Both the position numbers and the translations under genes were made by a program. A DNA stretch of 64,000 bases from NCBI RefSeq assembly GCF_022347205.1, contig NZ_JAKRNE010000003.1:1-64000 (forward strand). Direction: 5' to 3'. Of the stretch, positions 45,523 to 57,367 are shown piece after piece (positions within the stretch are counted from its first letter, which is position 1; each line of letters starts with the position of its first letter). The DNA is from Corynebacterium sp. ACRPO. GTDB taxonomy: Bacteria; Actinomycetota; Actinomycetes; Mycobacteriales; Mycobacteriaceae. Below the pieces are notes generated by a model, which saw nothing but the letters and a program-made list of their open reading frames with translations, was not told the origin of the DNA and did not search any database.

Positions 45523-45894
45523 ATGAAGCGCTTGACTATTGTGCTCGCCGCGGGGCTGTTGTTGTGCGGTTGTGACGCCACCCCAACTACGGCCGAGGTG
45601 GCGTCTGCGCTGGATGAACAAGGCCCGCAACAGGTGACGCTTCCGGCCGCGGAAGTCTTTGGAAGCGAGTGGGATGAGTGGGTTCCATTGTGCGGCACGC
45701 AGCAGGCAGAGCGCGTGGGGCATCCAGAAGTAGCGCAAAATTCGGTGGTTCTACGCGCGAGCGGCGAAGAAAAGGTTGTAGAGCTCAATCCCTCGGGAGT
45801 ACGCGTGTGCCCAGTCCACAACGCAGGGCAATGGCGGCCGATGACGGGCAAGACCACGTGGAGGCGCGAAGGCGGCTGGCAATTGGTTTCCTAA
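45523..45894 (+). CDS. putative lipoprotein, 123 aa
   Basis: The N-terminus MKRLTIVLAAGLLLCGCDAT is a lipoprotein signal with lipobox LCGC. The mature part has two cysteines (LCGTQQAERV and VCPVHNAG) that may form a disulfide. No family recognised. It is divergent from guaA, the two start codons 33 bases apart. Confidence 0.7.
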   Translation: MKRLTIVLAAGLLLCGCDATPTTAEVASALDEQGPQQVTLPAAEVFGSEWDEWVPLCGTQQAERVGHPEVAQNSVVLRASGEEKVVELNPSGVRVCPVHNAGQWRPMTGKTTWRREGGWQLVS

Positions 45895-45957
45895 CCACTC
45901 TCCTACCTCGCCACCTGGCATCTGTTCAGCGGCGAAGGAAGCAATAGGGCAAAGAAA

Positions 45958-45986
45958 CGCGGCTGCGCCAAGAAGGCACAGCCGCG
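45958..45986 (-). terminator. terminator downstream of guaB3
   Basis: CGCGGCTG at 45958-45965 pairs with CAGCCGCG at 45979-45986 around an inner GCC/GGC pair; on the minus strand TTTCTTTG follows. Confidence 0.7.
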
Positions 45987-46005
45987 TCGGGGACTCTCGC
46001 GCGGA

Positions 46006-47169
46006 TTAGTAGCGAACGGCGAGTTCGACCTTCTGGAAGGACTTCAGGTCGGTGTAGCCGCACTTGGCCATGGACCGGCGCAGCGCGCCGACCAGGTTGG
46101 TGCGGCCGAAGGGCTCGCTGGAGGGACCGTGCAGCACGGTTTCCAGCGACGGGGCGGCCGACTCTTCGGCGGCTTCGGCCGAGGTACCAGTGGTGAGGAA
46201 ATCGACGTCCAAGTCGGTATCGGCCCCGGAGAACTGGACGAAGCCGCGTGGGAAACGCGGGTGGCCGGCTGTGGCGGGCCAGTACCAGCCCTTGCCGCCG
46301 GCCTCGCGGGCTTGGGCAAGCAGTGGGCCGAGAGCAACACCGTCAGCGCCGCAGGCAAAAGCCTTGGCAATATTGCCGGAGTTTTCAAACTCGGTATCGG
46401 CGATGATGTGTACGTAGCGGCCGCCGGTCTCGTCGAGGTAGTCGCGGCGGGCTGCGGCGGCGTCGGCAATCGCAGTGCCCATGGCCGAGTCGATGCCCAC
46501 GGTCTCGGCGTTGGTGGTCACACCCGCGCCTACGATGACGCCGGCCGCGCCGGTGCGCATCAGGTGTAGCGCGGTGGTGTAGTCGGTGACTCCGCCGGCA
46601 ATGACGGGAACGTCAAGGGAGCCAATGAACTCCTTGAGGTTCAGCGGCTCACCACCGGTAGCCACGTGCTCGGCCGAGACCAGGGTGCCCTGGATAAACA
46701 GCAACTCGGCACCGGCCGCGATGACCTTCGGGGCCATCTCGCGAGCATTTTGGGGGGATACGCGCACAGCAACGGTGACACCGGAGTCGCGGACTTGGGA
46801 GATGCGCTCGGTAAGGAGGGCGTCGTCAAGCGGGGCGGCGTGCAGCTCCTGGATGATGGAGTTATCGCCCGGCTGCGAGTAAATGCGGGCTAGGGCGCCC
46901 TCGAGGTCCTTGTGACGGCCCCACAGGCCCTCGGCATTAATGACGCCCAGGCCGCCTTGCTTGCCCATCTCGATGATGAACTCGGGGGTGGCGAGCGCAT
47001 CAGTGGGGTGGGACACGAAGGGGATGTCGAAGGTATAGGCGTCGATGTGCCAGGTGGTGTCCACGTCCTTGGAGGAACGAGTGCGGCGCTGCGGCACGAT
47101 GGATAGTTGCTCTAGATCGAAGGTACGGCGGGCCTCGCGGCCGATGCCGATTTCGGCGTATTCACGCAT
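46006..47169 (-). CDS. guaB3: GuaB3-family IMP dehydrogenase-related protein
   Basis: The 387-aa TIM-barrel protein belongs to the actinobacterial GuaB3 family (M. tuberculosis Rv3410c). It lacks the CBS domains of GuaB, and the catalytic loop reads GVIVGAGVTTNAETVGI where GuaB has the GPGSICTTR cysteine, so classical IMP dehydrogenase catalysis is unlikely. The barrel motif VIAGGVTDY and the flap-region Tyr-rich segment are present. It follows guaB after 7 bases, in one operon, TAGGAATATC upstream of ATG. Confidence 0.93.
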   Translation of the reverse strand: MREYAEIGIGREARRTFDLEQLSIVPQRRTRSSKDVDTTWHIDAYTFDIPFVSHPTDALATPEFIIEMGKQGGLGVINAEGLWGRHKDLEGALARIYSQPGDNSIIQELHAAPLDDALLTERISQVRDSGVTVAVRVSPQNAREMAPKVIAAGAELLFIQGTLVSAEHVATGGEPLNLKEFIGSLDVPVIAGGVTDYTTALHLMRTGAAGVIVGAGVTTNAETVGIDSAMGTAIADAAAARRDYLDETGGRYVHIIADTEFENSGNIAKAFACGADGVALGPLLAQAREAGGKGWYWPATAGHPRFPRGFVQFSGADTDLDVDFLTTGTSAEAAEESAAPSLETVLHGPSSEPFGRTNLVGALRRSMAKCGYTDLKSFQKVELAVRY

Positions 47170-47176
47170 GATATTC

Positions 47177-48709
<1,533 letters not shown>

Positions 48710-48816
48710 TTAACAGGTTTAGCGGCTAACCTAACTGTAGTGCGTTGCCGGCCGACGACACCATTTGGGCAGGGGGTAAATTGCCTCGGGCGAGCAAGTT
48801 CAATAGGCTCGCAGGC

Positions 48817-49188
48817 GTGAACTTCTTCGCCAATATGCCCCGCGATCCTTTCGCCGACGACCCGAATGACCCAGCCTCCTTTTTGGAGGAGGACGAGCAG
48901 GTCATGCCGCTTACCGACGACGACCGGATCGCCATCATCCACGACCTCGCGCTGGTGCAGAAATTCGCCTCCATCCTCGGCCCACGCGGCATCGATGGCA
49001 TCTTCTTCCTGTGCGAGGATTGCCAGGAGAACCACTTCTATGAGTGGGATATTATGGCCGCTAATATGCGCGCTACGCTCGAAGGGGAGCTAGCGCCCGT
49101 GCATGAGCCGGGCGCCGAGCCAGATCCCTCCCGCTACGTGCCTTGGGACTACGCCTTGGGCTACTTGGACGGCCTAGAGGGCCGCTAG
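48817..49188 (+). CDS. DUF5319 protein, 123 aa
   Basis: The acidic cytosolic protein has the family segments PRDPFADDPNDPASFLEEDE and IDGIFFLCEDCQENHFYEW (two cysteines). Function unknown; the gene is next to guaB and sigD in many corynebacteria and mycobacteria. The GTG at 48817 lies 7 bases after a TAGGCT -10 hexamer (48804-48809), giving a leaderless mRNA; the frame is open from 48745 with other possible starts. Confidence 0.8.
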   Translation: MNFFANMPRDPFADDPNDPASFLEEDEQVMPLTDDDRIAIIHDLALVQKFASILGPRGIDGIFFLCEDCQENHFYEWDIMAANMRATLEGELAPVHEPGAEPDPSRYVPWDYALGYLDGLEGR

Positions 49189-49191
49189 TTT

Positions 49192-49947
49192 CTACTGCTG
49201 CTGGCCCAACTCGATGGTGGTCGTCGGCTCATCCTCAACGTTGGGATTGGGCTGCGGGTTTGGCTGCCCTTGTTCCGTGACCACCACGGTTTCGGTGGCG
49301 TACTGAGTTTCGGTCACGGTGACCTGCTCCGGTTGCTGTTCCGGTTGCGAAGCTTCTTCCGCCACGGTTTCGGTGGCAGTCTCCGTCACGGTGTGCGGGG
49401 TGGGCTTCGGGTGCGCAGAGCGCTTTCGATCCGCCTCGCGGTTGGCGGCGATGGCCTTTTCTTCTTTGCCTTCGGCCTCATCCAGCTTGGCGCGGGCATC
49501 CTTCATCAATTCGCGAGCGCCTTCAATATCGCCTTCGGCCGCGCGAGATTCCATCTCTTCCAGCGTGCCAGCCAGCTCTACATTGCGGGTCTTATCGCCC
49601 TTATCAAAGGTTCCGGCGTGCAGCATGGCTCCACCGGCTCCAGCGATGACTAGAGTTGCGGCCGCCGCACCGATAAGCCCATGTACGAACGGGCCGCCAC
49701 GGTGGCGCTTGCGGGCCTGGCCTAGGTCGATGACCTCAGGCTCAGCATCGGCGCCTTCTACCAGCGGGGCTGGAGGCATCTGCTTGTCGACGTCCCCCTT
49801 TAACTCCAGCAGCAGCTCCGCCAGGTCATCCTGGCCGTCGGAAGGGTTAGTTCCCTTCGAAAGCTCGGTGAGGAATGCATCATCATCTACCAAGGGCTGG
49901 AGCTGGTCTGCTAGGCCGGCATTATCGCCGTGGTGCTTCGGTGCCAT
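49192..49947 (-). CDS. rsdA: anti-sigma-D factor RsdA-like membrane protein
   Basis: RsdA holds the ECF sigma factor SigD inactive at the membrane until regulated proteolysis. The 251-aa protein has an N-terminal acidic/helical SigD-binding segment (DDAFLTELSKGTNPSDGQDDLAELL), one membrane span (GLIGAAAATLVIAGAGGAML, about 89-109), a coiled-coil region and a Thr/Glu-rich extracytoplasmic tail (TVTETATETVAEE). Position directly after sigD supports it. Confidence 0.85.
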   Translation of the reverse strand: MAPKHHGDNAGLADQLQPLVDDDAFLTELSKGTNPSDGQDDLAELLLELKGDVDKQMPPAPLVEGADAEPEVIDLGQARKRHRGGPFVHGLIGAAAATLVIAGAGGAMLHAGTFDKGDKTRNVELAGTLEEMESRAAEGDIEGARELMKDARAKLDEAEGKEEKAIAANREADRKRSAHPKPTPHTVTETATETVAEEASQPEQQPEQVTVTETQYATETVVVTEQGQPNPQPNPNVEDEPTTTIELGQQQ

Positions 49948-50012
49948 GATGGTGTCTCTCCCCCTTCCTTTCTATTAAGAGATATCTGCTGTAAGAGTCG
50001 GCCTCTAGGCCC

Positions 50013-50603
50013 TTAGCGCGCAGTTTCCTGGGCGGCTTGGAGAGCCTTTCGCAATTGAGCGAGTGCTCGGTGTTGCGCGACACGAACCGCACCTGGGGTG
50101 GAACCCACAATTTCCGCGGTCTCTTCTGCCGACAAACCGTTGAACACGCGCAGAATAACGATGTTTTTCGCCTTGTCACTTAACGTATCGAGCAAGGCGC
50201 GCATTCTGTTACTACCGTCGGCCTCCAATGCCCACTCTTCAGGGGTTGCGTCACGCGCGGAGTCTTCCGGAATTTCTTCGGTAGGGGTGGACTTATCGCG
50301 CCCCATGGCGCGGTGGGCATCGGTGACCTTATTGAACGCGATGCCGTAGACATAGGCCATAAACGGGCGGCCTTTGTCCTCGTAGGAGCCAATAGAGGTG
50401 GCAACTGCAAGACAGATCTCTTGGGCTACATCCTCCGCGGTAGGTTGGCGACCGCCACCGATGCGGGCGCGGCAGTAGCGCAGCACCTGCGGGTGAATGA
50501 TCCGCAGGACTTTTTGCAGCGCTCGACGGCTGCCGTCGACGGCATGCGGGACGAGATCCGCTAGCTCCTGTTCCTTATCACTCACGTATGCACCCTCTGA
50601 CAT
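50013..50603 (-). CDS. sigD: ECF RNA polymerase sigma factor SigD
   Basis: SigD directs RNA polymerase to a regulon of cell-envelope genes in Corynebacterium and Mycobacterium. The 196-aa protein has sigma region 2 (AEDVAQEICLAVATSIGSYE, FMAYVYGIAFNKVTDAHR) and region 4 (LSDKAKNIVILRVFNGLSAE, SAEETAEIVGSTPGAVRVAQ). The start may instead be the GTG at 50585, since AGAGGGTG lies 7 bases upstream of it; ATG 50603 is kept. It is followed by rsdA on the same strand. Confidence 0.92.
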   Translation of the reverse strand: MSEGAYVSDKEQELADLVPHAVDGSRRALQKVLRIIHPQVLRYCRARIGGGRQPTAEDVAQEICLAVATSIGSYEDKGRPFMAYVYGIAFNKVTDAHRAMGRDKSTPTEEIPEDSARDATPEEWALEADGSNRMRALLDTLSDKAKNIVILRVFNGLSAEETAEIVGSTPGAVRVAQHRALAQLRKALQAAQETAR

Positions 50604-50621
50604 GTTTTAAACCGGTAACTA

Positions 50622-50651
50622 ACCATATTGGCACACGGGAAGTTTATGCAA
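50622..50651 (-). promoter_or_regulatory. sigD promoter (SigA type)
   Basis: TTGCAT (minus, 50651-50646) and TATGGT (50627-50622) are separated by 18 bases, close to the housekeeping consensus, with start expected about 50615. Confidence 0.55.
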
Positions 50652-50891
50652 AGGCGACGCGCGACCCCAGCGCCTGCACAACCCGAGCGGCAGAAAATTC
50701 ATAAACCGTTAACCTTTGCCGTTTCCGCTGGTAGACCGTGGTGCAGGCGGGGTGAGCATGGGAAGAATACCTAAAAGTCAAAAATCGGTAACCCACCGTT
50801 TACCCACGCACGAAACACTACGTGAGGTTGCTTCCCGTAACGCTGCGGAAGCCACACTAGAATTCTCGCCCTTACAAAGGAGCTAAGTAAC

Positions 50892-51194
50892 GTGTCTCAG
50901 CCTCATTTGCTTCCCGGTCCCACCGCTGACCTGTGGGATTGGCAGCTACAAGGCGCCTGCCGCGGAGAAAACTCGGACGTGTTTTATCACCCAGATGGCG
51001 AGCGCGGCCGCGCCCGCGCCCAGCGCGAGAACCGTGCCAAGGCCATCTGCAATTCTTGCCCGGTCATTGATCTGTGCCGCGAGCATGCCCTGCAATCCGC
51101 CGAGCCTTACGGCGTCTGGGGCGGAATGAGCGAATCCGAGCGCGTCGTTGCACTGCGCCAACGTCGCCGCGCCGCAGCGCCGGTCAACGCTTAA
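50892..51194 (+). CDS. whcB: WhiB-family [4Fe-4S] transcriptional regulator (WhcB/WhiB3 type)
   Basis: The 100-aa protein binds an Fe-S cluster through the WhiB cysteines: Cys in QGACRGEN, then CNSCPVIDLC, four in all. GVWGGMSESERV is the WhiB signature turn and an RQRRR basic tail forms the DNA contact. Neighbourhood with sigD, rsdA and groES-groEL matches whcB of C. glutamicum and whiB3 of M. tuberculosis. Start is a GTG at 50892 with AAAGGAGCTAAGTAAC upstream. A TAGAAT -10 at 50858-50863 precedes it. Confidence 0.93.
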   Translation: MSQPHLLPGPTADLWDWQLQGACRGENSDVFYHPDGERGRARAQRENRAKAICNSCPVIDLCREHALQSAEPYGVWGGMSESERVVALRQRRRAAAPVNA

Positions 51195-51203
51195 GGCAGA
51201 AGG

Positions 51204-52113
51204 TTAGGAGGAGACGAGGGCGTCGGCAAGAAAGCGCCCCGTCACTGAGTCTTGCTGCTCGGCTAAATCGGCCGGGGTGCCGCTAAAGACAAGCTGGCCG
51301 CCGGCCGAACCGGCACCGGGCCCCAAGTCGATGGCGTGATCCGCATGCGCGAGAACGGCCAGATTGTGGTCGATGCAGACGACGGTATGTCCGGAGTCCA
51401 CCAGCTCATCCAGCAGCGCCAGAATCCGCGCGGTATCCGCTGGGTGCAGGCCGGTGGTGGGCTCATCGAGGACCAGCACATCAGCGGTAGATTTCTTATC
51501 GCTCAGGTGCGCCGCAAGTTTGAGGCGCTGACGCTCGCCGCAGGACAAAGTAGATAGCGGCTGGCCTAGGGCGACATACCCCAGGCCGACGGTGCACAAG
51601 GTATCGCAGATTTTCGCCGCGGCCGGTGCCCTCGCATTCGGGGCACATGCCGCCGGTGCGCTCGAAACGGCGCACCTCCTTGGTGCCGTTAACCTCGATG
51701 GCGCCCTGGCCGGAGGCGGAGGGCACATTAAAGGAGTAGGCCGCCGGGCCGCCGGCGCGCGGGGTGGCCATGCGCGAGTACAGCACGCGCAGCATGGCAG
51801 TGATACCGGTGGCGGTGCCAAAGGTGGAGCGAGAGGAGGCGGCCATGGGCTCCTGGCCCACCACGATGGCGGCCGTAAGATGCTCTAGCTTATCGACGTC
51901 CGGCCGGGCCAACGACGGCATAAACCCCTGCACGAAGCCGGGGTAGGTCTCGTTGATAAGCCGCTGGGACTCGGCCGCGATGGTGTCGAAGACCAGGGAG
52001 GACTTGCCGGAGCCGGATACACCGGTGAGGACGGTGAGCTGGCGCTAGGGGATGGACAGGGCGATATCGCGCAGGTTGTTTTCGCGCGCGCCGGTGACCT
52101 TGATGTATTCCAC
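51204..52113 (-). pseudogene. decayed UvrA-like ABC ATPase gene
   Basis: Homology to the UvrA-like excinuclease paralogue family is spread over three frames. From the GTG at 52113 the frame encodes EYIKVTGARENNLRDI, meets an in-frame TAG where IPxRQLTVLTGVSGSGKSSL is expected, continues to the Walker A and later the zinc finger GGMCPECEGTGR, then a frameshift and a large internal deletion join it to LGQPLSTLSCGERQRLKLAAHL with LVLDEPTTGLHP and GHTVVCIDHN. The second Walker A half is absent, and the signature motif reads LSCGE, not LSGGE. The promoter TAGACT (52125-52120) is still intact. Intact homologues are about 750 aa. Confidence 0.85.
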
Positions 52114-52129
52114 GGCCCTAGTCTAGGCA

Positions 52130-52170
52130 CAACAAAACCCGCCGCGCGGGAAGCGGGCGGGCGTTGTTGG
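52130..52170 (-). terminator. probable groEL terminator
   Basis: CAACAA and CCCGCC on the left pair with GGCGGG and TTGTTG on the right around a two-base internal mismatch, ending 7 bases after the groEL stop on the minus strand. Confidence 0.6.
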
Positions 52171-52176
52171 GAAGGT

Positions 52177-54095
<1,919 letters not shown>

Positions 54096-54207
54096 GATGT
54101 TTCCTCCGTAGTGTTCGTATGCGCGCCGGTATGGCGCGCGCGTGCCGGTTGTGGATGTCCAGCACAGCCGTCGTCGCGGGTGAACAACTGTGGGTCAAAC
54201 AACCTGA

Positions 54208-54234
54208 TTAGCACTCTACCCTCGTGACTGCTAA
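54208..54234. promoter_or_regulatory. CIRCE element (HrcA operator)
   Basis: TTAGCACTC at 54208-54216, a nine-base spacer, and GACTGCTAA at 54226-54234 match the CIRCE consensus TTAGCACTC-N9-GAGTGCTAA with one mismatch. It lies in the groES leader or promoter and predicts heat control by HrcA. Confidence 0.9.
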
Positions 54235-54281
54235 CCCTCAACAATGACCCGGCCCACATTCCTACGCCCTCAGCGATCCCT

Positions 54282-55523
54282 TCAGCGCTCTCGTTGCCCG
54301 GCGCACACGAAGCCGGCCAGCGCCAGCTTGACGACGCCCAGGGCGATAAACATGACACCAAAAATCACGGCGAAGGCCGGCCACCACAGCTCGTCTACCA
54401 GCGTTCGGCCGAAGGAAACCTGTGGGGTGAGCAGGTGGTGGAGTGGGAGGAGCGTCGCCAAGCACAGCGCCCACACCACGCCGGCCGCAGTAAGGGTAAG
54501 GCAGGCCGCCTCCCCCACTTGCACGCGCGCCCAGGCCGAGGGGGTGGCGCCAGCCAGAGTGAGGCCGCGGATATCGGAGGCGATGCGCCCGCGCATCAGC
54601 AGCGAGGTAAGCACGGCGCCCACGATGCTGGGTGCAAAGACCGGCCCTAAAAGGGCGACAAAGACCTGCCACGAGGACAAGGTGCCGCCGGCGCCTGCGT
54701 CGTTTCCAAAGCGCAGGCCCGAGCCGACGGCGACGATAAAACCGCCGACCAGCACCCACGGCACGATGTGTGGGGTGGAAAAGTGCCGGCGCACGCGCAC
54801 GTTGGCCCCAGCGATGCCGGCCGTGCGGGTCCATTGGTCGATGCCGGGCATGAGCCAAGGTAAGAAGAGGGCGACGAGGATGACAAGCCCCATTTCGGCC
54901 GACAAGAGATCACCCGGGTCATCGATGTGCAGGCACCCATAGACCGTGCCGCCGACGGCCACGGCCGCAAGCAGGAATTTCACCAGAAGCCACGCCGGGT
55001 GTGCGGTAGTGCGCGGCCGGAATACGCGGCGCAGTGGAGGCAGTGCACCAACCAGGGCCGCGGACGTGCAGACGGCTACCGAAATGACAACAACCTGGCC
55101 GGTTATGGCAATGTCCGGCATGGGAATGCCGTCGCTGCGCAGGGCGCGCACGCACGGTGCGAGCAGCGGATGGGCCGGCAGCACACCGAGGAGCCCGGCG
55201 ACCGCGCTGACCACTGCGACGTGGCCCAGGATGAAAGAGAGAATCATCCAGCCGGGCATGCCCACCATGCGCCAGGAGCGGTAGACCGGCTCGCGCTCGG
55301 CAATGATAAGGCGCATCTGCGATAGCGTCACCAACACCACCACGCACAGGGCCATGCCCAGCACCGTGCCACCCAGCGGGCCGGCGGGATTTTCTTCGGC
55401 GCCCGAGGAAGCCACCAGCATGGCCAGCGCCAGGGTGCACGAGGTGGAAGACACTACCAAGGTCAGCGCCACGGCCAGCCACGATAGCCAATTGGACTGT
55501 AGGTCCTTAAGCCACACCAGCAT
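54282..55523 (-). CDS. ABC exporter permease, FtsX-like
   Basis: The 413-aa protein has about eight membrane segments; the N-terminal span and long internal repeats (VVVLVTLSQMRLIIAERE, and VTSLLMRGRIASDIRGLTLA) resemble FtsX/MacB-like permeases with two halves. Its start overlaps the end of the ATPase gene by 17 bases, so they form one exporter. The substrate is unknown; next to a two-component system such exporters often give antimicrobial-peptide or stress resistance (inference). Confidence 0.8.
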   Translation of the reverse strand: MLVWLKDLQSNWLSWLAVALTLVVSSTSCTLALAMLVASSGAEENPAGPLGGTVLGMALCVVVLVTLSQMRLIIAEREPVYRSWRMVGMPGWMILSFILGHVAVVSAVAGLLGVLPAHPLLAPCVRALRSDGIPMPDIAITGQVVVISVAVCTSAALVGALPPLRRVFRPRTTAHPAWLLVKFLLAAVAVGGTVYGCLHIDDPGDLLSAEMGLVILVALFLPWLMPGIDQWTRTAGIAGANVRVRRHFSTPHIVPWVLVGGFIVAVGSGLRFGNDAGAGGTLSSWQVFVALLGPVFAPSIVGAVLTSLLMRGRIASDIRGLTLAGATPSAWARVQVGEAACLTLTAAGVVWALCLATLLPLHHLLTPQVSFGRTLVDELWWPAFAVIFGVMFIALGVVKLALAGFVCAGQRER

Positions 55524-56112
55524 GGGCCACCTCCTCTAAGGAGATGATCCGGTCGGCCGCCTCAGCGGCGAAGTGCGAGTGAGTCACCATGACCACGCTG
55601 GCGCCATCGCGGGCGGCGGCGCGCAGGTGGGAAAGGACGGTGGATGCGGTGGCATCGTCAAGCGCGCCCGTGGGCTCGTCGGCGAAGATATAGGGCGCCT
55701 GGGCCAGCAGTGCCCGGGCGACGGCCACGCGTTGCTGCTGTCCGCCGGAAAGCTGCGCGGGCAGGCGGCGCTCCAACCCGCTAAGGCCAAGCGAGTCAAA
55801 GACCGCAGCCACCTTGCCGCGTGTAGGGCGCCGGCCGGAAAAGCGCGCGGTCAAGGTAGCATTGCGCTGCGCGTTGAGGGATTCCAGCAGGTTATAGTCC
55901 TGGAAAACAAAGGCTCGCTGCTTGCGCCCCGGCGCATTGACTCGGCCGGAAGTGGGCTTATCTAGCCCGGATAACAGGTTCAGCAGCGTGGTTTTGCCGC
56001 TTCCTGAAGGTCCCATGATGGCGACGAATTCTCCTGGGGCGATAGACACATTGACGCGATTGAGCACGGTGTGGCGGCCGTAGCGCTTGCTGAGGTTGTC
56101 TGCTTTTAACAT
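55507..56112 (-). CDS. ABC exporter ATP-binding protein, MacB/LolD type
   Basis: The 201-aa ATPase has Walker A GPSGSGKTTLLNLL, Q-loop FQDYNLLESL, signature LSGGQQQRVAVARALL, Walker B YIFADEPTGALD and the His switch MVTHSH. The length and FQDYNLL pattern are typical of the LolD/MacB ATPases that power exporters. AAAGG lies close upstream of the ATG. It is divergent from the histidine kinase gene, with a perfect palindrome between them. Confidence 0.9.
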   Translation of the reverse strand: MLKADNLSKRYGRHTVLNRVNVSIAPGEFVAIMGPSGSGKTTLLNLLSGLDKPTSGRVNAPGRKQRAFVFQDYNLLESLNAQRNATLTARFSGRRPTRGKVAAVFDSLGLSGLERRLPAQLSGGQQQRVAVARALLAQAPYIFADEPTGALDDATASTVLSHLRAAARDGASVVMVTHSHFAAEAADRIISLEEVAHAGVA

Positions 56113-56171
56113 GCCTTTGATTCCACTCGGCCGCGCAGAAGAAAGACATGGGGCGGGCTACCCGGAAAATG

Positions 56172-56187
56172 GTAGAGCTAGCTCTAC
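56172..56187. promoter_or_regulatory. 16-bp perfect palindrome between ABC exporter and kinase genes
   Basis: GTAGAGCTAGCTCTAC is perfectly symmetric. It lies just upstream of the -35 position of the kinase promoter (-10 TAGGCT at 56211-56216) and 60 bases before the exporter ATG, as an operator of the local response regulator would. Confidence 0.6.
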
Positions 56188-56224
56188 TGCCCCCACCGCG
56201 GCAGGGCGGCTAGGCTCATGGGTT

Positions 56225-57367
56225 ATGCGAACCCTCAAAGCCTGCGCGTGGAGCCTCGTCCTCGGCGCGCTATTTATCCCGGCGTTGGTGGTTTCGGTAC
56301 TGATGCTGCCGTGGATTCCGCTGGTGGGACGCGCCGCGGAATTTGTCGGCCGGTTGGGTGCGCAGTGGATGGGTGTACAGATCCCACCCCGGCGTGCGGG
56401 CCGTTGGTTTGATTGGCAGCAGTTTTATCACCTTATTGTGCAGCTATTGATTTCGGCTGCCTGCTTTGCCGCGTGGACTGCCGTGGGTTTTACGGCGGGC
56501 GTCCTGGTAATTGCGCCGTTCGTGCCAAAGGCCGAATTCTCCTTTGGCGAGTGGTCCACCACCAACCGGCCGCTCATTTTCTTCACCTGCTGGCTCACCG
56601 CGGCGCTGCTGGTGGCTTTATTGGTGGGACTTAACCGCCTCTTGGTCTTGGCATCGACCTCGCTGACTCGGCTGGCATTGAGTCCTTCGGCCGAGGAGTT
56701 GGCGGCCTCGCGTGCCACGCTTATCGATGCCTTCTCCGGCGAGCGCCGCCGCATCGAGCGCGAGCTGCACGATGGCCCGCAGCAGTACCTCACTGCGCTC
56801 AAGCTCAACTTGGCCGCAGCGAAATTGCAGGCCCCTCCCGAGGCGCAACCGGCCCTGGCCGATGCGGAACATAATGCCTCTTTGGCCTTGGCCTCCCTGC
56901 GGGCGACGGTGCGCGGCATCGCCCCGCAGGTGCTTTTCGACGCCGGATTAATCCCCGCCCTCGACGAACTCCTCGCCCACTCCGGGCTGGAGGCAGAGCT
57001 ACACGTCGAAGGCGCCGAGCGCTCCGTGGATGAAACCACTGCCCTGCTGGCTTACCACGCGGTGGCCGAGGCGCTTACTAATGCGTCCAAGCATGGCGCG
57101 GCCACTGAGGCGATGGTAACGGTTGCTTTCGGGCAGACGTTGCGCCTAGACATCGTTGATAATGGCACCGGACCCTGCCCCGGCCCCGGAGCTGACCTCG
57201 GCCACACGGCCAAGGAGCCAGCTGAGACGGGCACCGGTCTCGCCGGGCTGCGCGAACGCGCCGCCGCACTGGGCGGCACGGTGAACTTTTCGGCAGCAGA
57301 TGACACGACTGCGGGTGAACGCGGTGGCCGGCTGCAGGTCGAATTACCGCTAAAGGAGGCGGAATGA
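56225..57367 (+). CDS. sensor histidine kinase (NarL/HisKA_3 type)
   Basis: The 380-aa membrane kinase has about four hydrophobic segments in residues 1-155 forming the sensor; the dimerisation helix RRRIERELHDGPQQYLTALK carries the phospho-His. The ATPase part shows AVAEALTNASKHG (N-box), DIVDNGTGP (G1) and GTGLAGLRERAAALGG (G2). Start is ATG 56225 (MRTLKACAW), shortly after TAGGCT, so the mRNA is nearly leaderless; the frame extends upstream to 56087. Its end overlaps the response regulator by 4 bases. Confidence 0.9.
   Translation: MRTLKACAWSLVLGALFIPALVVSVLMLPWIPLVGRAAEFVGRLGAQWMGVQIPPRRAGRWFDWQQFYHLIVQLLISAACFAAWTAVGFTAGVLVIAPFVPKAEFSFGEWSTTNRPLIFFTCWLTAALLVALLVGLNRLLVLASTSLTRLALSPSAEELAASRATLIDAFSGERRRIERELHDGPQQYLTALKLNLAAAKLQAPPEAQPALADAEHNASLALASLRATVRGIAPQVLFDAGLIPALDELLAHSGLEAELHVEGAERSVDETTALLAYHAVAEALTNASKHGAATEAMVTVAFGQTLRLDIVDNGTGPCPGPGADLGHTAKEPAETGTGLAGLRERAAALGGTVNFSAADDTTAGERGGRLQVELPLKEAE

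Noticed and set aside
50604..50891. Small RNA or extra gene in the sigD-whcB gap
   Set aside because: Only promoter-like sequences are visible; no terminator-flanked structured transcript or open frame with a ribosome-binding sequence.
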